Shown: positions 1-9,627, numbered from the stretch's first letter. The stretch is DNA of 31,757 nt from Euprymna scolopes (GCA_024364805.1 CM044493.1:105635250-105667006), one strand, 5' to 3'. Notes: generated from the sequence alone by a model not told the origin. Numbers and translations: made by a program.

Positions 1-30
1 GGTGATCACTGTGTAAAAAAAAAAAAAATA
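1..30 (+). mobile_element. 3' tail of a family A LINE
   Basis: The first bases, ggtgatcactgtg followed by a long A run, match the last nucleotides of the other family A copies here (for example just before the A run near 5150, gtggtgattcctatg). The window therefore opens inside the poly(A)-like end of a plus-strand LINE whose body lies off the left edge. An (AT)n stretch follows at about 31-40. Confidence 0.6.
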
Positions 31-91
31 TATATATATTATAAATTCATACAAGACAGATGATAAGGGGAGGTTCTATCATGATTTCTCC

Positions 92-102
92 ATTGCTTAT
101 GA
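92..102 (+). repeat. Target-site duplication, left copy
   Basis: The sequence attgcttatga occurs here and again at 598-608, immediately after the A tail of the nested LINE. It belongs to the host LINE's endonuclease frame (residues IAY), so the uninterrupted host sequence can be read across the site by removing the insert and one copy. Confidence 0.85.
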
Positions 103-597
103 GTACACCGAATACAAAATAAGCTTCGTGGCTTAGTGGGGGATGCCCTTTTCTCCTCTCTGCAACGTTGCGAGCTTATCCTTGTTTTATCATTACTTCC
201 ATGGCAAGTGCTCGTCTGAACTCCAATCTCTGATCCCCTCGCCAATCTTTCACGATAAACACCCGTCTAGCTGAAATCACGGCCAAAAATTTCCCCCACT
301 CTTTATCTGTGCCAAAACCAAAATGTAGATTCCATGAACAAAGCTTCTTTCTTAGAAGTGACCGCCTGGAGAACTCTCTTCTGTTTGCCTGTTTCCCGCC
401 TGACTACAACCTGGATGTCTACAAGTTCAACATAAACAAATTCCTTATGAACCGCCCCCCCTTAAGTAAGATGCTTTATAAAATCTCCAATACTAATGAT
501 TACTAAGATATTATCCCATTGATTACTGTACACGCAATAACCCTTATCCCTGAGTGGCTTCCGGACCTTGATAAGTGGTAACTACCTTGTAAAAAAA
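103..597 (+). mobile_element. Family A LINE, 5'-truncated, nested in another family A copy
   Basis: Only the C-terminal end of the reverse-transcriptase ORF and the 3' UTR are present. RVHRIQNKLRGLVGDALF-like residues lie near 100-155 and the conserved end KPKCRFHEQSFFLRSDRL at 315-370. The 3' UTR ends in cccttatccctgagtggc, ataagtgg and an A run at 591-598. The piece is bounded on both sides by the 11-bp sequence attgcttatga (92-102 and 598-608), and host LINE sequence resumes exactly at the second copy. That is the expected result of target-primed reverse transcription with severe 5' truncation. The frame is broken. Confidence 0.9.
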
Positions 598-608
598 ATT
601 GCTTATGA
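598..608 (+). repeat. Target-site duplication, right copy
   Basis: This is the second copy of attgcttatga, directly after the A run of the inserted LINE. It is identical over 11 bases to the left copy at 92-102. Confidence 0.85.
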
Positions 609-1471
609 CCACACTCAGATTGTGCACCAACCCATCCGTGTGCTTGACACTGATAGCCAGTATGCAAGTCTCCAAGACCTTTCTATCACAACTTGCCCTG
701 AGCTATGTTCATCTTCCGTTCTGTCTCCACTGGGTTCATCCGACCACTCGGTTGTATCAGTTAAGATAAAAAACGAAATGTAATGTCCTCAAACGTACCG
801 CTCCATCGTACGGTGTATCGACACACTATGGCTGACTGGCACAGCTTCCGTACATTTATATCAGATCTGCCTCTGCATTCTATCTTTAAAAAGGATGTTT
901 CCTCTATAGTATCAGACCTTACGGAATGGTGTAGACCGTTTCATTCCTTCGAAAAAATTCCAGCAAAACCCTAACAGACGACCACGGTTCTTTCCAGAAT
1001 GTGCTGCTACCATTGCGCACAGAAACGAATTTTCTATCGCTTTCTACGTAATAGATGTACTGAGATTAAAGCCGATTTCAGGGCTGCTAGCAACCACTGT
1101 AAAAAACGTAATAAAAATGCAAGAGAGTTGTATGCTCAGTCCGTCAAGTCCAAAGTAGCTGGGCAACGACTTAATTCCCACCAGTTTTGGCAAACAACGA
1201 ACAGGATCCTGAACAGAAGCGTGTGTTCTATCCCAACTATTATCAATGGACTTGAGGTAATCTCGTCAGCATCAGAGAAAGCCAAACTCTTTGTCCAAGA
1301 AATTTGCAGCTAATTCTTCCTTATGCGACCAAGGCCGCAAACCCTCAGTATTTCCTCCTGTATTAGAAAATACTCTATGCGACATATAAATATCTGTGCG
1401 GTAGAAATTCTACTTCTTTGCTATTTGTTCTGATTAACGGCCACTTTTATTAATGGCACACACCTGCAAAT

Positions 1472-2140
1472 CTAGTCCCATTCAAAGTAATCTCCTCTGG
1501 CTGCAATGCACTTCTTGTATCGTACAATTACCTTCTGGAAGGCCCCATATGGAGAAGTCCTCTTGTGTGGGCCTGTCAATGACCTTCGTCACAGTATCGT
1601 TCATCTCCTCAATTATCTCATAACGACAATCTTTAAGGTTTTCCTTGAGCTTAGGGTATAACCAAGAGTCACAGAGAGCAAGGTCTGGCTATCGGGATCT
1701 GAATTGATCAGCTCGGCCATTTCCCTATTATCATAACAATGCCTTGCTTTCTGAGCGTCTCTGAGACAAACTTTGCGTAAATCTTCCGTATAATCAGTTC
1801 CGTTGCAAATAATTGTGTGTACAGTTCCCACACTGACATCAAACGGTGCACTTATTGTCTCTATAGACACACGACGGCCCTTATCCATGAAATTATTTAT
1901 TTGGCCAATCAACTCTAGTGTTCTGACTTCCTTACTCCTCCCACACCTATTATCATACCTCACAGACTCCCTGCCTTTCTTGAATCTCTTATGCCACTCA
2001 AAAACTGATGCTCAATTCATACAAAATGATCCAAATGCAATATGAAGCATTGCATACGTTTCTGTCACATTTTCTCCAAGTTTATAACATAATTTTATTA
2101 CATATCGTTATTCTAAAATGTCCTCACGCCCAGACTGCAT
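1472..2140 (-). pseudogene. Mariner transposase, internally deleted
   Basis: On the minus strand the frame starts at 2140 (MQSGREDILE...) and shows the mariner N-terminal helix-turn-helix region: LGENVTETYAMLH, VFEWHKRFKKGRES, then GRSKEVRTLELIGQI and VSIETISAPFDVSVGTVHTI. It reaches INSDPD and jumps, in another frame, to PDLALCDSWLYPKLKENL and CRYEIIEEMNDTVTKVID, the C-terminal part of mariner. The first two catalytic aspartates and everything between are missing; the third (in CDSW) remains. An intact mariner transposase is about 345 residues, so roughly 40% is lost. There are further stops and a frameshift. I could not identify terminal inverted repeats with confidence. It lies directly after a LINE fragment and may have inserted into it. 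Confidence 0.85.
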
Positions 2141-2421
2141 TTTTGAAATTCACCGGTTGTGACAATCACGCTTTAATAGGGTGTATTCCAATTACTGCTG
2201 TAGCAGTTCATTTGAACTAGAAAGCATAAATATTGATCAGTCATCTCATAAGATGTATAGGAATAGCATACTAAACTATCAAGAGTCTACGACAATTTTA
2301 AATGCCTGTATAAAAGGTTTGGAAACTTACCTGAGACATCTAGAATTTTCTGCACTGATCTTAGTTCTATTGTATATCATCAATTGATTTTGATGAAAGC
2401 AATATGCTTGATAAATTGCCA
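2141..2421. other. No gene recognised
   Basis: This is AT-rich sequence between the mariner start and a short tandem repeat. Short open frames exist on the plus strand but show no family motif or compositional sign of coding. It may include the mariner 5' non-coding end. Confidence 0.4.
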
Positions 2422-2509
2422 ATTTCCAGAAGAACAAATTTAAAATTTCCAGAAGAATAAATTTAAAATTTCCAGAAGAATAAATTTAAAATTTCCAGAA
2501 GAATAAATT
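2422..2509 (+). repeat. 23-bp tandem repeat, ~3.8 copies
   Basis: The unit atttccagaagaataaattt plus aaa repeats almost perfectly (one c/t difference in the first unit). Three full units and one partial unit lie head to tail. The high identity implies recent amplification. Confidence 0.9.
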
Positions 2510-3400
2510 CACAACTGACTTTGTAGTCTACTCAGAGATAAAGTTTACCGATTCTTACAGCACTTTTCTCTCAGAAAAGAAGTTCGTAGCTTCTCATTCT
2601 ACGCTATCGTCATTTCCACTGACGGTGCTCGACTGGGCTCTTATATGTAAAGGCAAGAATTCACGGAAAAGTAAGTCCTTCTCTCTGTAAGTACCAAATC
2701 TTTTTTCATCGATGAATAAATAAACGAATTCAACTATTAAAATTCTTACAATTTTTGGTTATAAAACTGAGTTTCCAATAATCAAGCGAAATGTGGGTGT
2801 TGCTTAGGAGGGGGTTGCAATTAATTTCTCTCGGGACCCTCTGTGGCCTTTCGACATCAGGACGGACTATAAATCTCTTTCTGCGATTGCTGGTCGGAAA
2901 TTGAGGCAATTGTATTGTTTTATTTGTGTGTTTTACGCGCGCAATCATTCGACATTTGGTTTTGCCGCCCACATGCAAAGGCGACATTTTGATTGTTTCC
3001 AAGATTACTAAAAAAAAAAAAAAAAACGATTCTAAAACTGAGAGTAATCACATCAGTTGGGGCCGTGGAAAACGGCAAACAGAAGAAGAAGAAGAAGAAG
3101 AAGAAGAAGAAGAAGAGGGTTGAAGGGAGTGCGTGAGTGAGAGGGTTTGATTATATCGAAGAAAAGAAAGAGTAAAGCTGTGCGAAAAGTGGACAGAAAG
3201 TGACGTGGTGCGGTGGAAGTAGAAAAGTAAGAGAGGGAAAAGCAAAGATAAACACAGAATGTAAGAAAGTAAAAAAAGAAAATGTAAAAACGAAAGAGGC
3301 GAGAAATGTGGAACGATAAAATTGTCGCTCTAGAAAAAACGACATGATTCCATTTCCGTTTGTTGAAAACTACTTCTTTTTTGTTGCAGACCATTTACAA
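2510..3400. other. Non-coding, simple-repeat-bearing interval
   Basis: No gene is recognised. The interval contains an A run (3010-3026), a (GAA)n tract and a purine-rich stretch on the plus strand at about 3120-3320. The open frames here are poly-Ser/Leu/Glu products of the GAA tract or low-complexity sequence. A moderately GC-rich patch at 2800-2960 stands out from its AT-rich surroundings, but I could not assign it. Confidence 0.4.
3080..3116 (+). repeat. (GAA)n microsatellite
   Basis: About twelve perfect AGA/GAA units. It is a homopurine-homopyrimidine tract, a type that can form triplex DNA. It sits in a longer purine-rich strand. Confidence 0.95.
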
Positions 3401-3935
3401 GTTGGCCAATTGTGTAGAAATTCCAAGAGCGATAGGAGACTTCTAGGTACCCGGAAAACTCGTCCATGGAAAACTCGTACCCGGAAACTCGTTCATAAAA
3501 AACTCGTCTATCTAAAACTCGTCCATTTTTGTGAGGTAAAAAAAACTGGTCCATTATTGAATAAATATCCATTGACAACACGTCTTATGACCGTTCTTGA
3601 AGGAGATATTGTTTTTAAAGGGGACTACACACTCACTAATATATTTTTTTAAATATTTTTGCTTGTTTTTTTTAAAGATAAAATTGATTTTTCTAAGTGT
3701 TCGTTTACTACCTCACTTTGTAAGTTTTTAGTGGTTTAAATTATTTTAAAGCGTTTATTCAGTTTAAAAAACAAGAAATGTCCAATATCAGAGGATGACA
3801 TCTTGGGAGTCTCCATAATCGCTCAAAAATATAAAATTCAAGAAAATACTGAGGTACCTATAGTTTTACAAAGAGCCACCTCTCCCTAAAAGAAAATAAA
3901 TGTTAATTTTGTAAATATAATTTAGGAAGGGGAAG
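3401..3935 (+). repeat. Left arm of the foldback element
   Basis: It pairs, as an inverted repeat, with 5238-5812. The outer part carries the ~15-bp tandem repeats; the inner part is AT-rich and ends near aaatataatttagg, beyond which the two arms no longer align. Confidence 0.8.
3451..3529 (+). repeat. ~15-bp subterminal tandem repeats, left arm
   Basis: Five degenerate units built on aaaactcgtccatgg: variants ctcgtccatgg, ctcgtacccgg, ctcgttcat, ctcgtctatct and ctcgtccattt. The same motif appears inverted in the right arm in larger number. Subterminal arrays of this kind can be transposase-binding sites; that role is inference. Confidence 0.8.
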
Positions 3936-4355
3936 AGCGTTTAAAAACTATATTTCCTTCAAAAACAAAACAACAATACCAAAGAAAAAACAAACTAAAA
4001 AGACTCTTGATAACGGAAGTACAGTTTTCGATAAAATTGATAAATACATTTCTCTATCGTTATTGATTTTTCTTAGTGATATAATAATTTTCAAACAAAA
4101 ATAAAATAAAAAAATAAAAAAAATAACTATACGATAGATTTTCACGACATCTTTTCTGACAAAAATATTTCGCTTTTTATTTACAGTTAATTAGAATATT
4201 TACATTTTTACAGTATGCAGACGACGGCCATTTTCTTATTGATGAAGATATTTTTAGAGTATTAAAAAATAATTATTTCAGTTTTTTGTTGTTTATTGTT
4301 TTTCTTTTTAGGGAGATAGAGTTTGTAAAAAGCTCTTCCCCTATCTAAATCTATA
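3860..4355. repeat. Secondary inverted segments inside the foldback core
   Basis: Two short motifs recur in inverted form: tctccctaaaagaaa at about 3880 against tttctttttagggaga at about 4300, and tttaggaaggggaagagc at about 3924 against gctcttcccctatctaaa at about 4340. Their order is swapped relative to a simple palindrome, which points to internal rearrangement of the core. Confidence 0.55.
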
Positions 4356-4767
4356 TAATTATAAAACTCAAATGACTTTGTAACGATGTATGTAACCCAC
4401 TTTCCGGTTTACGACATCCTGTTGCGCACGCGCGCATGACCTGCGCACTGAAATATTAACGTTATTATTTCGAAATTATTATTTAACATGGGAATAGTGG
4501 GGTTTAAAATAACTTAAACGTAATACAGAAATGAACGATGTAAAAAAAAGCAGATATATAAAAATTTGAATTTAACTATAATAAGTATTATGGTATCTGT
4601 TCAGTGCACATTTACCTAATAGTATGGCCAACCACTTATAATTCAGTAACTGGATTTTTTTTCCAAAAATAATCAATTATAATAAACAGAACGACTCATA
4701 GAAATTTATCTATATTCTTTTTTCATTTTAATATACTTTCATAGAAATGTTTCTGTTATGTAAAAAG

Positions 4768-5153
4768 AACTGAGCTTCAATCTATGGTCCCCCCCTCGCC
4801 AAACTTTCACAAGAAACACTCGTCTAGCTGTAAACACTATCAATAATTCCCCCCACTCTTTATCTGTGCCTAAACCTAAACGTAGATTCCATGAACAAAG
4901 CTTCTTTCTTAGAACTGCACGCCTGTGGAATTGTCTTCCGTTTTCCTGCTTTCCGGCTGACTACAATATGGTTGTCTTTAAGTCTAACGTAAATAAGTTC
5001 TTGATGAGCCGTTCCATATAAGTTATCAAATTTACCAAATTTTCATTACTAATGATTACTATATTGTCCAATTTCTACTGCACACTCTTTAACCCTTATC
5101 CTTGAGTGGCCTCTTGGCCTTGATAATGTGGTGATTCCTATGTAAAAAAAAAA
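4768..5153 (+). mobile_element. Family A LINE tail, inserted in the foldback element
   Basis: A 5'-truncated copy beginning ctgagcttcaatctatgg. It encodes PKRRFHEQSFFLRTARLWN (near 4875-4935) and FKSNVNKFLMSRSI-like residues, then the family 3' UTR (cccttatccttgagtggcc, ccttgataatgtgg) and an A run ending near 5153. It lies between the two foldback arms with no counterpart in the symmetric position, so it arrived after the arms formed. No clear target-site duplication was seen. Confidence 0.85.
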
Positions 5154-5237
5154 CTATTTTGTTTACGTCACAAGTGTTACGCTCATACATGAATTCCATA
5201 GCTAATATAACATACTGACCCAACGCGTCACGGGTAG

Positions 5238-5812
5238 TCTAGTTATATTTAAAAATATACAAATTTATTTTCTTTTGGAGAACGTCTCTTTTGAAAACTA
5301 TATCTGCTTCAGTATTTTATTTAATATTCTATTTCTGAGCAATTATCGCGACCCATAAAATGTGATCCGCTCATGTAGGTCATTTTATTTGTTCTAAAGT
5401 AACACTCGACACTACCTGTTTTTAACTAAATAAACGTTTTGAAATAAGTTGAACCACTAAAAACTTACAAAGCTATGTAGAAAACGGACACTTAGAAAAA
5501 TCATTTTTTTTTAAACAACAGTATACAAGTAAAAATATTTTTTAAAATATATATTATGGGGTGTGTATTCTCTTTCAAAAACAATATATTTATAAATAAC
5601 GGTCAAAATTTGTTTTCAATCGATATTTATTCAGTAATGGACCAGTTTCCTACCTAGCAAAAACGGATGAGTTTTCAATGAAAAAGTTTTCGATGGACGA
5701 GTCTTCCGTGGACGCGCTTTCCATGGTCGAGTTTTCCATGGACGAGTTTTCCGTGGACGAGTCTTCCTAAATTTGTCTTCTATCCTGTCTGAAAACTGAC
5801 ACGTTGTTCAAC
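5238..5812 (-). repeat. Right arm of the foldback element
   Basis: This is the inverted counterpart of 3401-3935. It is slightly longer, mainly because it has more tandem-repeat units near its outer end. Confidence 0.8.
5661..5768 (-). repeat. ~15-bp subterminal tandem repeats, right arm
   Basis: About seven units of a motif reading, on the plus strand, gagttttccatggac with variants (gagtcttccgtggac, cgctttccatggtc). The unit is the reverse complement of that in the left arm. The different copy number shows the arms have evolved by unit gain or loss. Confidence 0.85.
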
Positions 5813-6042
5813 GAGCAACATCGGAGAAGCGAATGCCCTCTACCGATTAAATTATGAAAACAGGACCCTAAAAATGCCAGCACCTTCGAAATGCATTGCT
5901 GGATTGCCACAAATAACAGGGCCATGTCCAAGCTGATGAAAATCAAGTTTTCGGCCATGGTTATGATTTTTGGTTTCGAGTGAGGATCATACCATGCCAC
6001 GTCTCATTTTCGAAATCAACACAAAAGTGTACTTGGATGTGT
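5813..6042. other. Unassigned interval between foldback element and LINE tail
   Basis: A minus-strand frame of 77 codons (5767-6000) spans part of this stretch. It reads as a hydrophobic peptide with two Cys-containing segments, but it runs into the foldback arm and I recognise no family. I see no splice-site or conservation argument from the sequence alone. Confidence 0.3.
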
Positions 6043-6196
6043 TGAAATCAATGGTAAGCGGCTATTGTGATAACGCAAATTCTTTTGCAAAGGTTATCGA
6101 AACAGGTGGAGAACACTAGGAATCTGGTGAGACTTTTTGTCACTTAGACTCCAGGGATCACCACAAGTTGTTCTCGGAGAACAATTTTTTATGATT
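6043..6196 (+). mobile_element. Family D (Dong/R4-like) LINE, 3' UTR tail only
   Basis: This fragment contains ggtaagcggctattgtgata, cgcaaattcttttgcaaagg and gactccagggatcaccac, matching the 3' UTRs of the longer family D copies near 9450-9605 and 11395-11545. Only about 150 bp of tail is present, so it is a strongly 5'-truncated insertion. Confidence 0.75.
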
Positions 6197-6908
6197 GCTT
6201 GTGTGAATGCTTTTAATGAGTAAATAATTAAAATAAAATAGTAAATAACTAGCGTAACGTAATGAGTACATAATTATAACTAGCGTAACTTGTTAAAATT
6301 CCACAGTGGCGTCTTTCATATGTACTTCACTTACGTTCCATGAATTCTTGTTTCATTTCAATATTGTTTTCAAATATAAAAACTTAGAATATCCGCAAAC
6401 TGTTTTTTTTTTCAAATAAATATGTTTATTTCATCCAATTACGTTAAATAACGTTTGCAAATGAATTTGCATTGATTTCTTGCTGGCAATGACATTTGAT
6501 TTCACCAGAATTTCGCTGGCAATAAACCTTCCCAAGTTCCAGATTGATTTATTCATTTTAGGAACGTTTTTCAACTTTGTTCTTTTGGGGGTTATTTTAT
6601 TTTATTATTTAATCCTTACCTTAACCTACCCCAAACATAATCATTCGTATGCTTAGTGTCGTCTGCCATTTTCTTTCACAGCTTTTTTAATCGTAAACTG
6701 TTATAGCAATTTCTGGTCTGTTCACAAAATTGCCATCAGAAACACTCGTGTCTATATAAAGATCATGTTATACATAAGCATCATTTGGTGTTCACACATA
6801 TTAACTTACTCGATCCATTTACGTTTTTTTTTTAATTTAATATCCATTATATCTCTTAAAATGTGTCTCTAAATAAACATATTTAATTTTTTAAAAAGTG
6901 CTTTTTAA
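6197..6908. other. AT-rich non-coding interval
   Basis: No gene is recognised. A two-copy direct repeat based on aatgagta...ataactagcgtaac lies at 6218-6292, and another pair containing gctggcaat lies at about 6465-6530. The rest is AT-rich with no motif that I can name. Confidence 0.4.
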
Positions 6909-7371
6909 AATAGAATCATCAGATCATTCTTAAAATATGTCCTTGCAACCAAAAATAATATTACTTAATGTCAAAAATAGTAATATATACAAGTATTACG
7001 AGTAGAAAGTTATTAATAGTTTAAAGTTATTTTTACGAGAAATTGGGGGAAAATTGCATTTTTCGTAAATGTTTTAACATAGACGGCAAAATTTCAAACG
7101 CAAGGGACATAACTCAGAGGCTAAAATGTTGGCTAACTTTGATGGTTAGCAGTTAACTTTTTAATGATGGTTAACAGTTTACTTTTAATAATGGTAACAG
7201 TTTAGACTATCGTGATAAACCTTTTTTTTTTACTAAAAACACAATAGCTGTTTTTCTACTTGAGAAAATTTCGTAACATTTTGATCAATCACTATTTTCG
7301 ACACAATCTAGTCAGTAATATTATTTTTGGTTACAAGGACATATTTAGAAACTCGATCTGTGGATTCTATC
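6909..7371. mobile_element. Candidate non-autonomous DNA transposon with long inverted repeats, TTAA-flanked
   Basis: The two ends are inverted repeats. The left (from 6909) reads aatagaatc, agatc, then aaatatgtccttgcaacc and aaaaataatattact. The right, read inward on the minus strand from 7371, gives gatagaatcc, cagatc, aaatatgtccttgtaacc and aaaaataatattact. Similarity continues more weakly for about 80 bp. TTAA lies immediately outside each end (6905-6908 and 7372-7375), as expected for a 4-bp TTAA duplication of the piggyBac type, though the ends do not begin with the usual CCC. The ~460-bp interior has no coding frame, so it resembles a MITE. Its right end abuts the family D LINE at the point where that LINE is cut off. 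Confidence 0.7.
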
Positions 7372-7375
7372 TTAA

Positions 7376-8765
7376 TGTACCATAGCAGGGGTACATAACG
7401 AGAACAAGACACCTTGGGATATTCCACGTTTAATGCCAACCTGCCCCAACACCTTTGTGTTTGCTGTCAGAACTATTTTCCATTGAGCCATACTTGTCTT
7501 CAAAAGCAACCTAGCAACCTTCACTATCAATAGTGTTTCACGGATCCATGAATGAGGAACCATATCATAAGACTTTCTGTAATCGATCCATGCTACGCTC
7601 AGATTCATCTTCTTCTTCTGTGCATTCTGCATTTCTGCCTTATCAATCAGTAGTTGCTCCTTGGTACTCCTCGAGCCTTTCCGACACCCTTTCTGTTCAT
7701 CAAAAAAACACCATTACTCACAAGATGTCCATAATTTTTTTCCGCAAAGATTCCAGTTAACAGTTTCCACATTAGTGGTAGACATGTAATTGGTCTGTAA
7801 TTTCTGGCTTCTGTTCCTTTTGCAGGATCTTTCAAAATTAGTGTCGTCCTTCCTTCAACAAGCCAATCAGGGACATCTTCCGACTCTGCGACCCTTTTCA
7901 GGACAGCAGTTATAGGTGAATAAAGGCATTGGCACTGTTTGAACCAGAAGCCTATCACTCCATTTGGGCCAGATACCTTCCAGTTTTTTATCCCTTGTAT
8001 GCTAGCTATCACGTCATCAATGGTTATCTTAACGTTCTTCATCTGCTGTATTCCTGATAGCCTTTCTCTGACCTCTCCCAAACATCTAGCCTTCTTATTA
8101 TATCGCACTTCGATAGACCCAATCCCACTCCAGAACTTCATGGCATCATCTGCCTTTGGAGCGTTGTTATTTTTCGCCTGCTTATTACCATTTAATTCTT
8201 TATACAGCTGAGACTGATTGTTCCGGAAAAGGTTGTTCTGCCAAAGCGCAACACTTTTTCCAACAAAATTCCTAATTTTCATACCACCATTGTAGACCTT
8301 CTCTTTCAACATTGTTAAAACGGTTATCGTTCCCTTTTCCAGCAATCTATACCTCCTTTCAAGCTCGTCCTTGGCTTTCACCGTTTAATACTTTCTTCAA
8401 GCCGCCTCTGCTAGTGTGGTCTTCTATCCTCCATTTCTCTCTTTTTCTTCTGTCATAAGCCAAGACAATTCGCAACAACGTATGACGCTGCATACAGAAT
8501 TCTGTTAAGTTCCATAATCGATATGTTCTTTCTTATGATGTTGTGAATTACTCCTTGAACTATTTTTACCTCGCTTTTCACCTTCCGCCTATCACTTCTC
8601 TTCATATTTGCAATCTCTATGATATCGTCTCCAAGAAGAACCTCTCTTAACTTCTGAAGTACTTCTTTTTCTACAGAAGTCAAATCTCAAAGTTCATCAC
8701 CATTTCTCCATACACTTGCTCCTTCTACTGGTTCCATTGTCCCAGAGTCATTGATCTCATCTCCC

Positions 8766-8766
<1 letters not shown>
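7376..8766 (-). mobile_element. Family D LINE (Dong/R4/R2-like), N-terminal half, minus strand
   Basis: Reading leftward from 8766, the frame encodes KGDEINDSGTMEPVEGASVW, then SVEKEVLQKLREVLLGDDII, KRSDRRKVKSEVKIVQGVIH, an Arg/Lys-rich stretch, and the reverse transcriptase start: WKVSGPNGVIGFW, EARNYRPITCLPLMWKLL, and NLSVAWIDYRKSYDMVPHSW (motif A, aspartate kept). KRGISQG (motif B) is decayed. The sequence ends at 7376, before the catalytic DD motif, so the thumb, zinc knuckle and endonuclease are missing. Frames break near 7640 and 8385-8450. Loss of the 3' half is unusual for LINE truncation and coincides with the TTAA-flanked element, implying deletion or rearrangement there. Clade assignment is from remembered similarity. 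Confidence 0.85.

Positions 8767-8828
<62 letters not shown>
8767..8828 (+). repeat. (TAA)n microsatellite
   Basis: About twenty nearly perfect TAA units. It lies exactly between the 5' end of a minus-strand family D fragment and the 5' end of a plus-strand one. Confidence 0.95.
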
Positions 8829-9606
8829 GTAAGAGCGCTTGGAACAATACTGAAAATCTTGGAAAATGTGTTGGAGAAATTGGAATCAGAGGGATGGCTG
8901 AGAAGATACAATATATAACAATAATGGAAACTTGAAAACTGCAGAAATATTAAGGAAAACCTTGAATGTGGAGACTAACACCGCACATGAACTACAGACA
9001 CAAACTGGACACAGAAACGGCTACAGATGTAAAATACAAAAGAAGATCACATGGAATCATGAAAATTGAAACGGTATAATTCTAAAGTACCCCAATGCGC
9101 CCTCCATTTTGGCCACCCCCTTTTTGTGTGTGTTGCCATAAACTAGCACTGAACCAAATAAGTGAGGAGGGTAAAAGAGGATGGAAAGACCGAAGAGTGA
9201 AAGCACTAGCCAGACCTCCGCTGGTTGAGTGCAAAAAGAACTGGCCTGTGTGAATTTTAGTAAATAATAATAACTGACTACTTCTCTCACCCTTAAAAAA
9301 CTGTAGTCAGCATCGATTGGCATGAAACCAAATAGTCGAATGGTCACAGATGATGGAAAAACAGAGGAGTGAAAGCACTAATCCTTCCTCCACTAGATGG
9401 GAGCGAAGACGACTGGGACCTTGAAGAGACTTAGTAAACCATCTAAATTCTAGTAATGCTCAATGGTCATTGCAAGCGAAAAATCAATAGTAACCGACTG
9501 TTGCAATAAGTCAAAAAGAGGTGAAGAATACTGGACATTTGGCGGAACTTGTTGTCACCCATACTCCAGGGAATACCACAGGTTGTTGGCAATAAACCAT
9601 CCCTAA
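8829..9606 (+). mobile_element. Family D LINE, C-terminal end and 3' UTR
   Basis: It begins directly after (TAA)n with RALGTILKILENVLEKLESE and continues EILRKTLNVET, the last residues of the family ORF. The stretch between about 9060 and 9606 is 3' UTR. Its end (ccgactgttgcaataagtc, tactccagggaataccacag, ggcaataaacc) matches the tails at 6043 and 11395. It is a 5'-truncated insertion that ends near the (CTA)n tract at 9628. Confidence 0.8.
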
Positions 9607-9627
9607 TAATCATTTATATAATAAATG

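Larger units (their letters stand above)
45..1360 (+). mobile_element. Family A LINE fragment (endonuclease C-terminus to pre-RT), split by another LINE
   Basis: This is a plus-strand, 5'- and 3'-truncated, non-LTR retrotransposon of the Jockey/CR1-like group. Bases 45-102 encode a peptide like GRFYHDFSIAYE and the frame resumes at 598 as AYDHTQIVHQP. It continues through LSPLGSSDHSVVSVKI, the serine-aspartate-histidine end of an AP-type endonuclease, and then a Lys/Arg-rich linker with HQFWQTTNRILNRSVCSIPT near 1170-1240. The same residues occur in order in the minus-strand copy at 15440-18080. The interruption at 103-597 is a second LINE. Several stops and frame changes make it a dead copy. 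It stops near 1360, close to a mariner remnant. Confidence 0.85.
3401..5812. mobile_element. Large foldback-like element with ~500-bp inverted-repeat arms
   Basis: The left arm (about 3401-3935) and the right arm (about 5238-5812) are inverted copies of each other, diverged but alignable along their length. Shared landmarks, reading inward, are gataggagac/gatagaagac, a run of ctcgtccatgg-type tandem repeats, actggtccatta, gaataaatatc, atttttctaagtgt, ttgtaagtttttagtggtt, cgtttat, aaaatactga and aaaagaaaataaat. The core has no frame longer than about 65 codons and no transposase motif, so the element is non-autonomous. A LINE tail sits inside it at 4768-5153. Long inverted repeats with internal tandem repeats are the hallmark of foldback (FB)-type elements, but the superfamily is unknown. 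The exact outer ends and target-site duplication are unclear because similarity fades outward. Confidence 0.8.

Noticed and set aside
3048-3394. Minus-strand poly-Ser/poly-Leu frames
   Set aside because: They are translations of the (GAA)n tract and the purine-rich strand beside it, with no domain.
5767-6000. 77-codon minus-strand frame as a host exon
   Set aside because: It runs into the foldback arm, has no recognisable family, and no supporting splice or conservation signal.
8687-8911. Minus-strand frame with a long Ile run
   Set aside because: The Ile run is the (TAA)n microsatellite. Only the residues after it (KGDEINDSG...) belong to the family D LINE.
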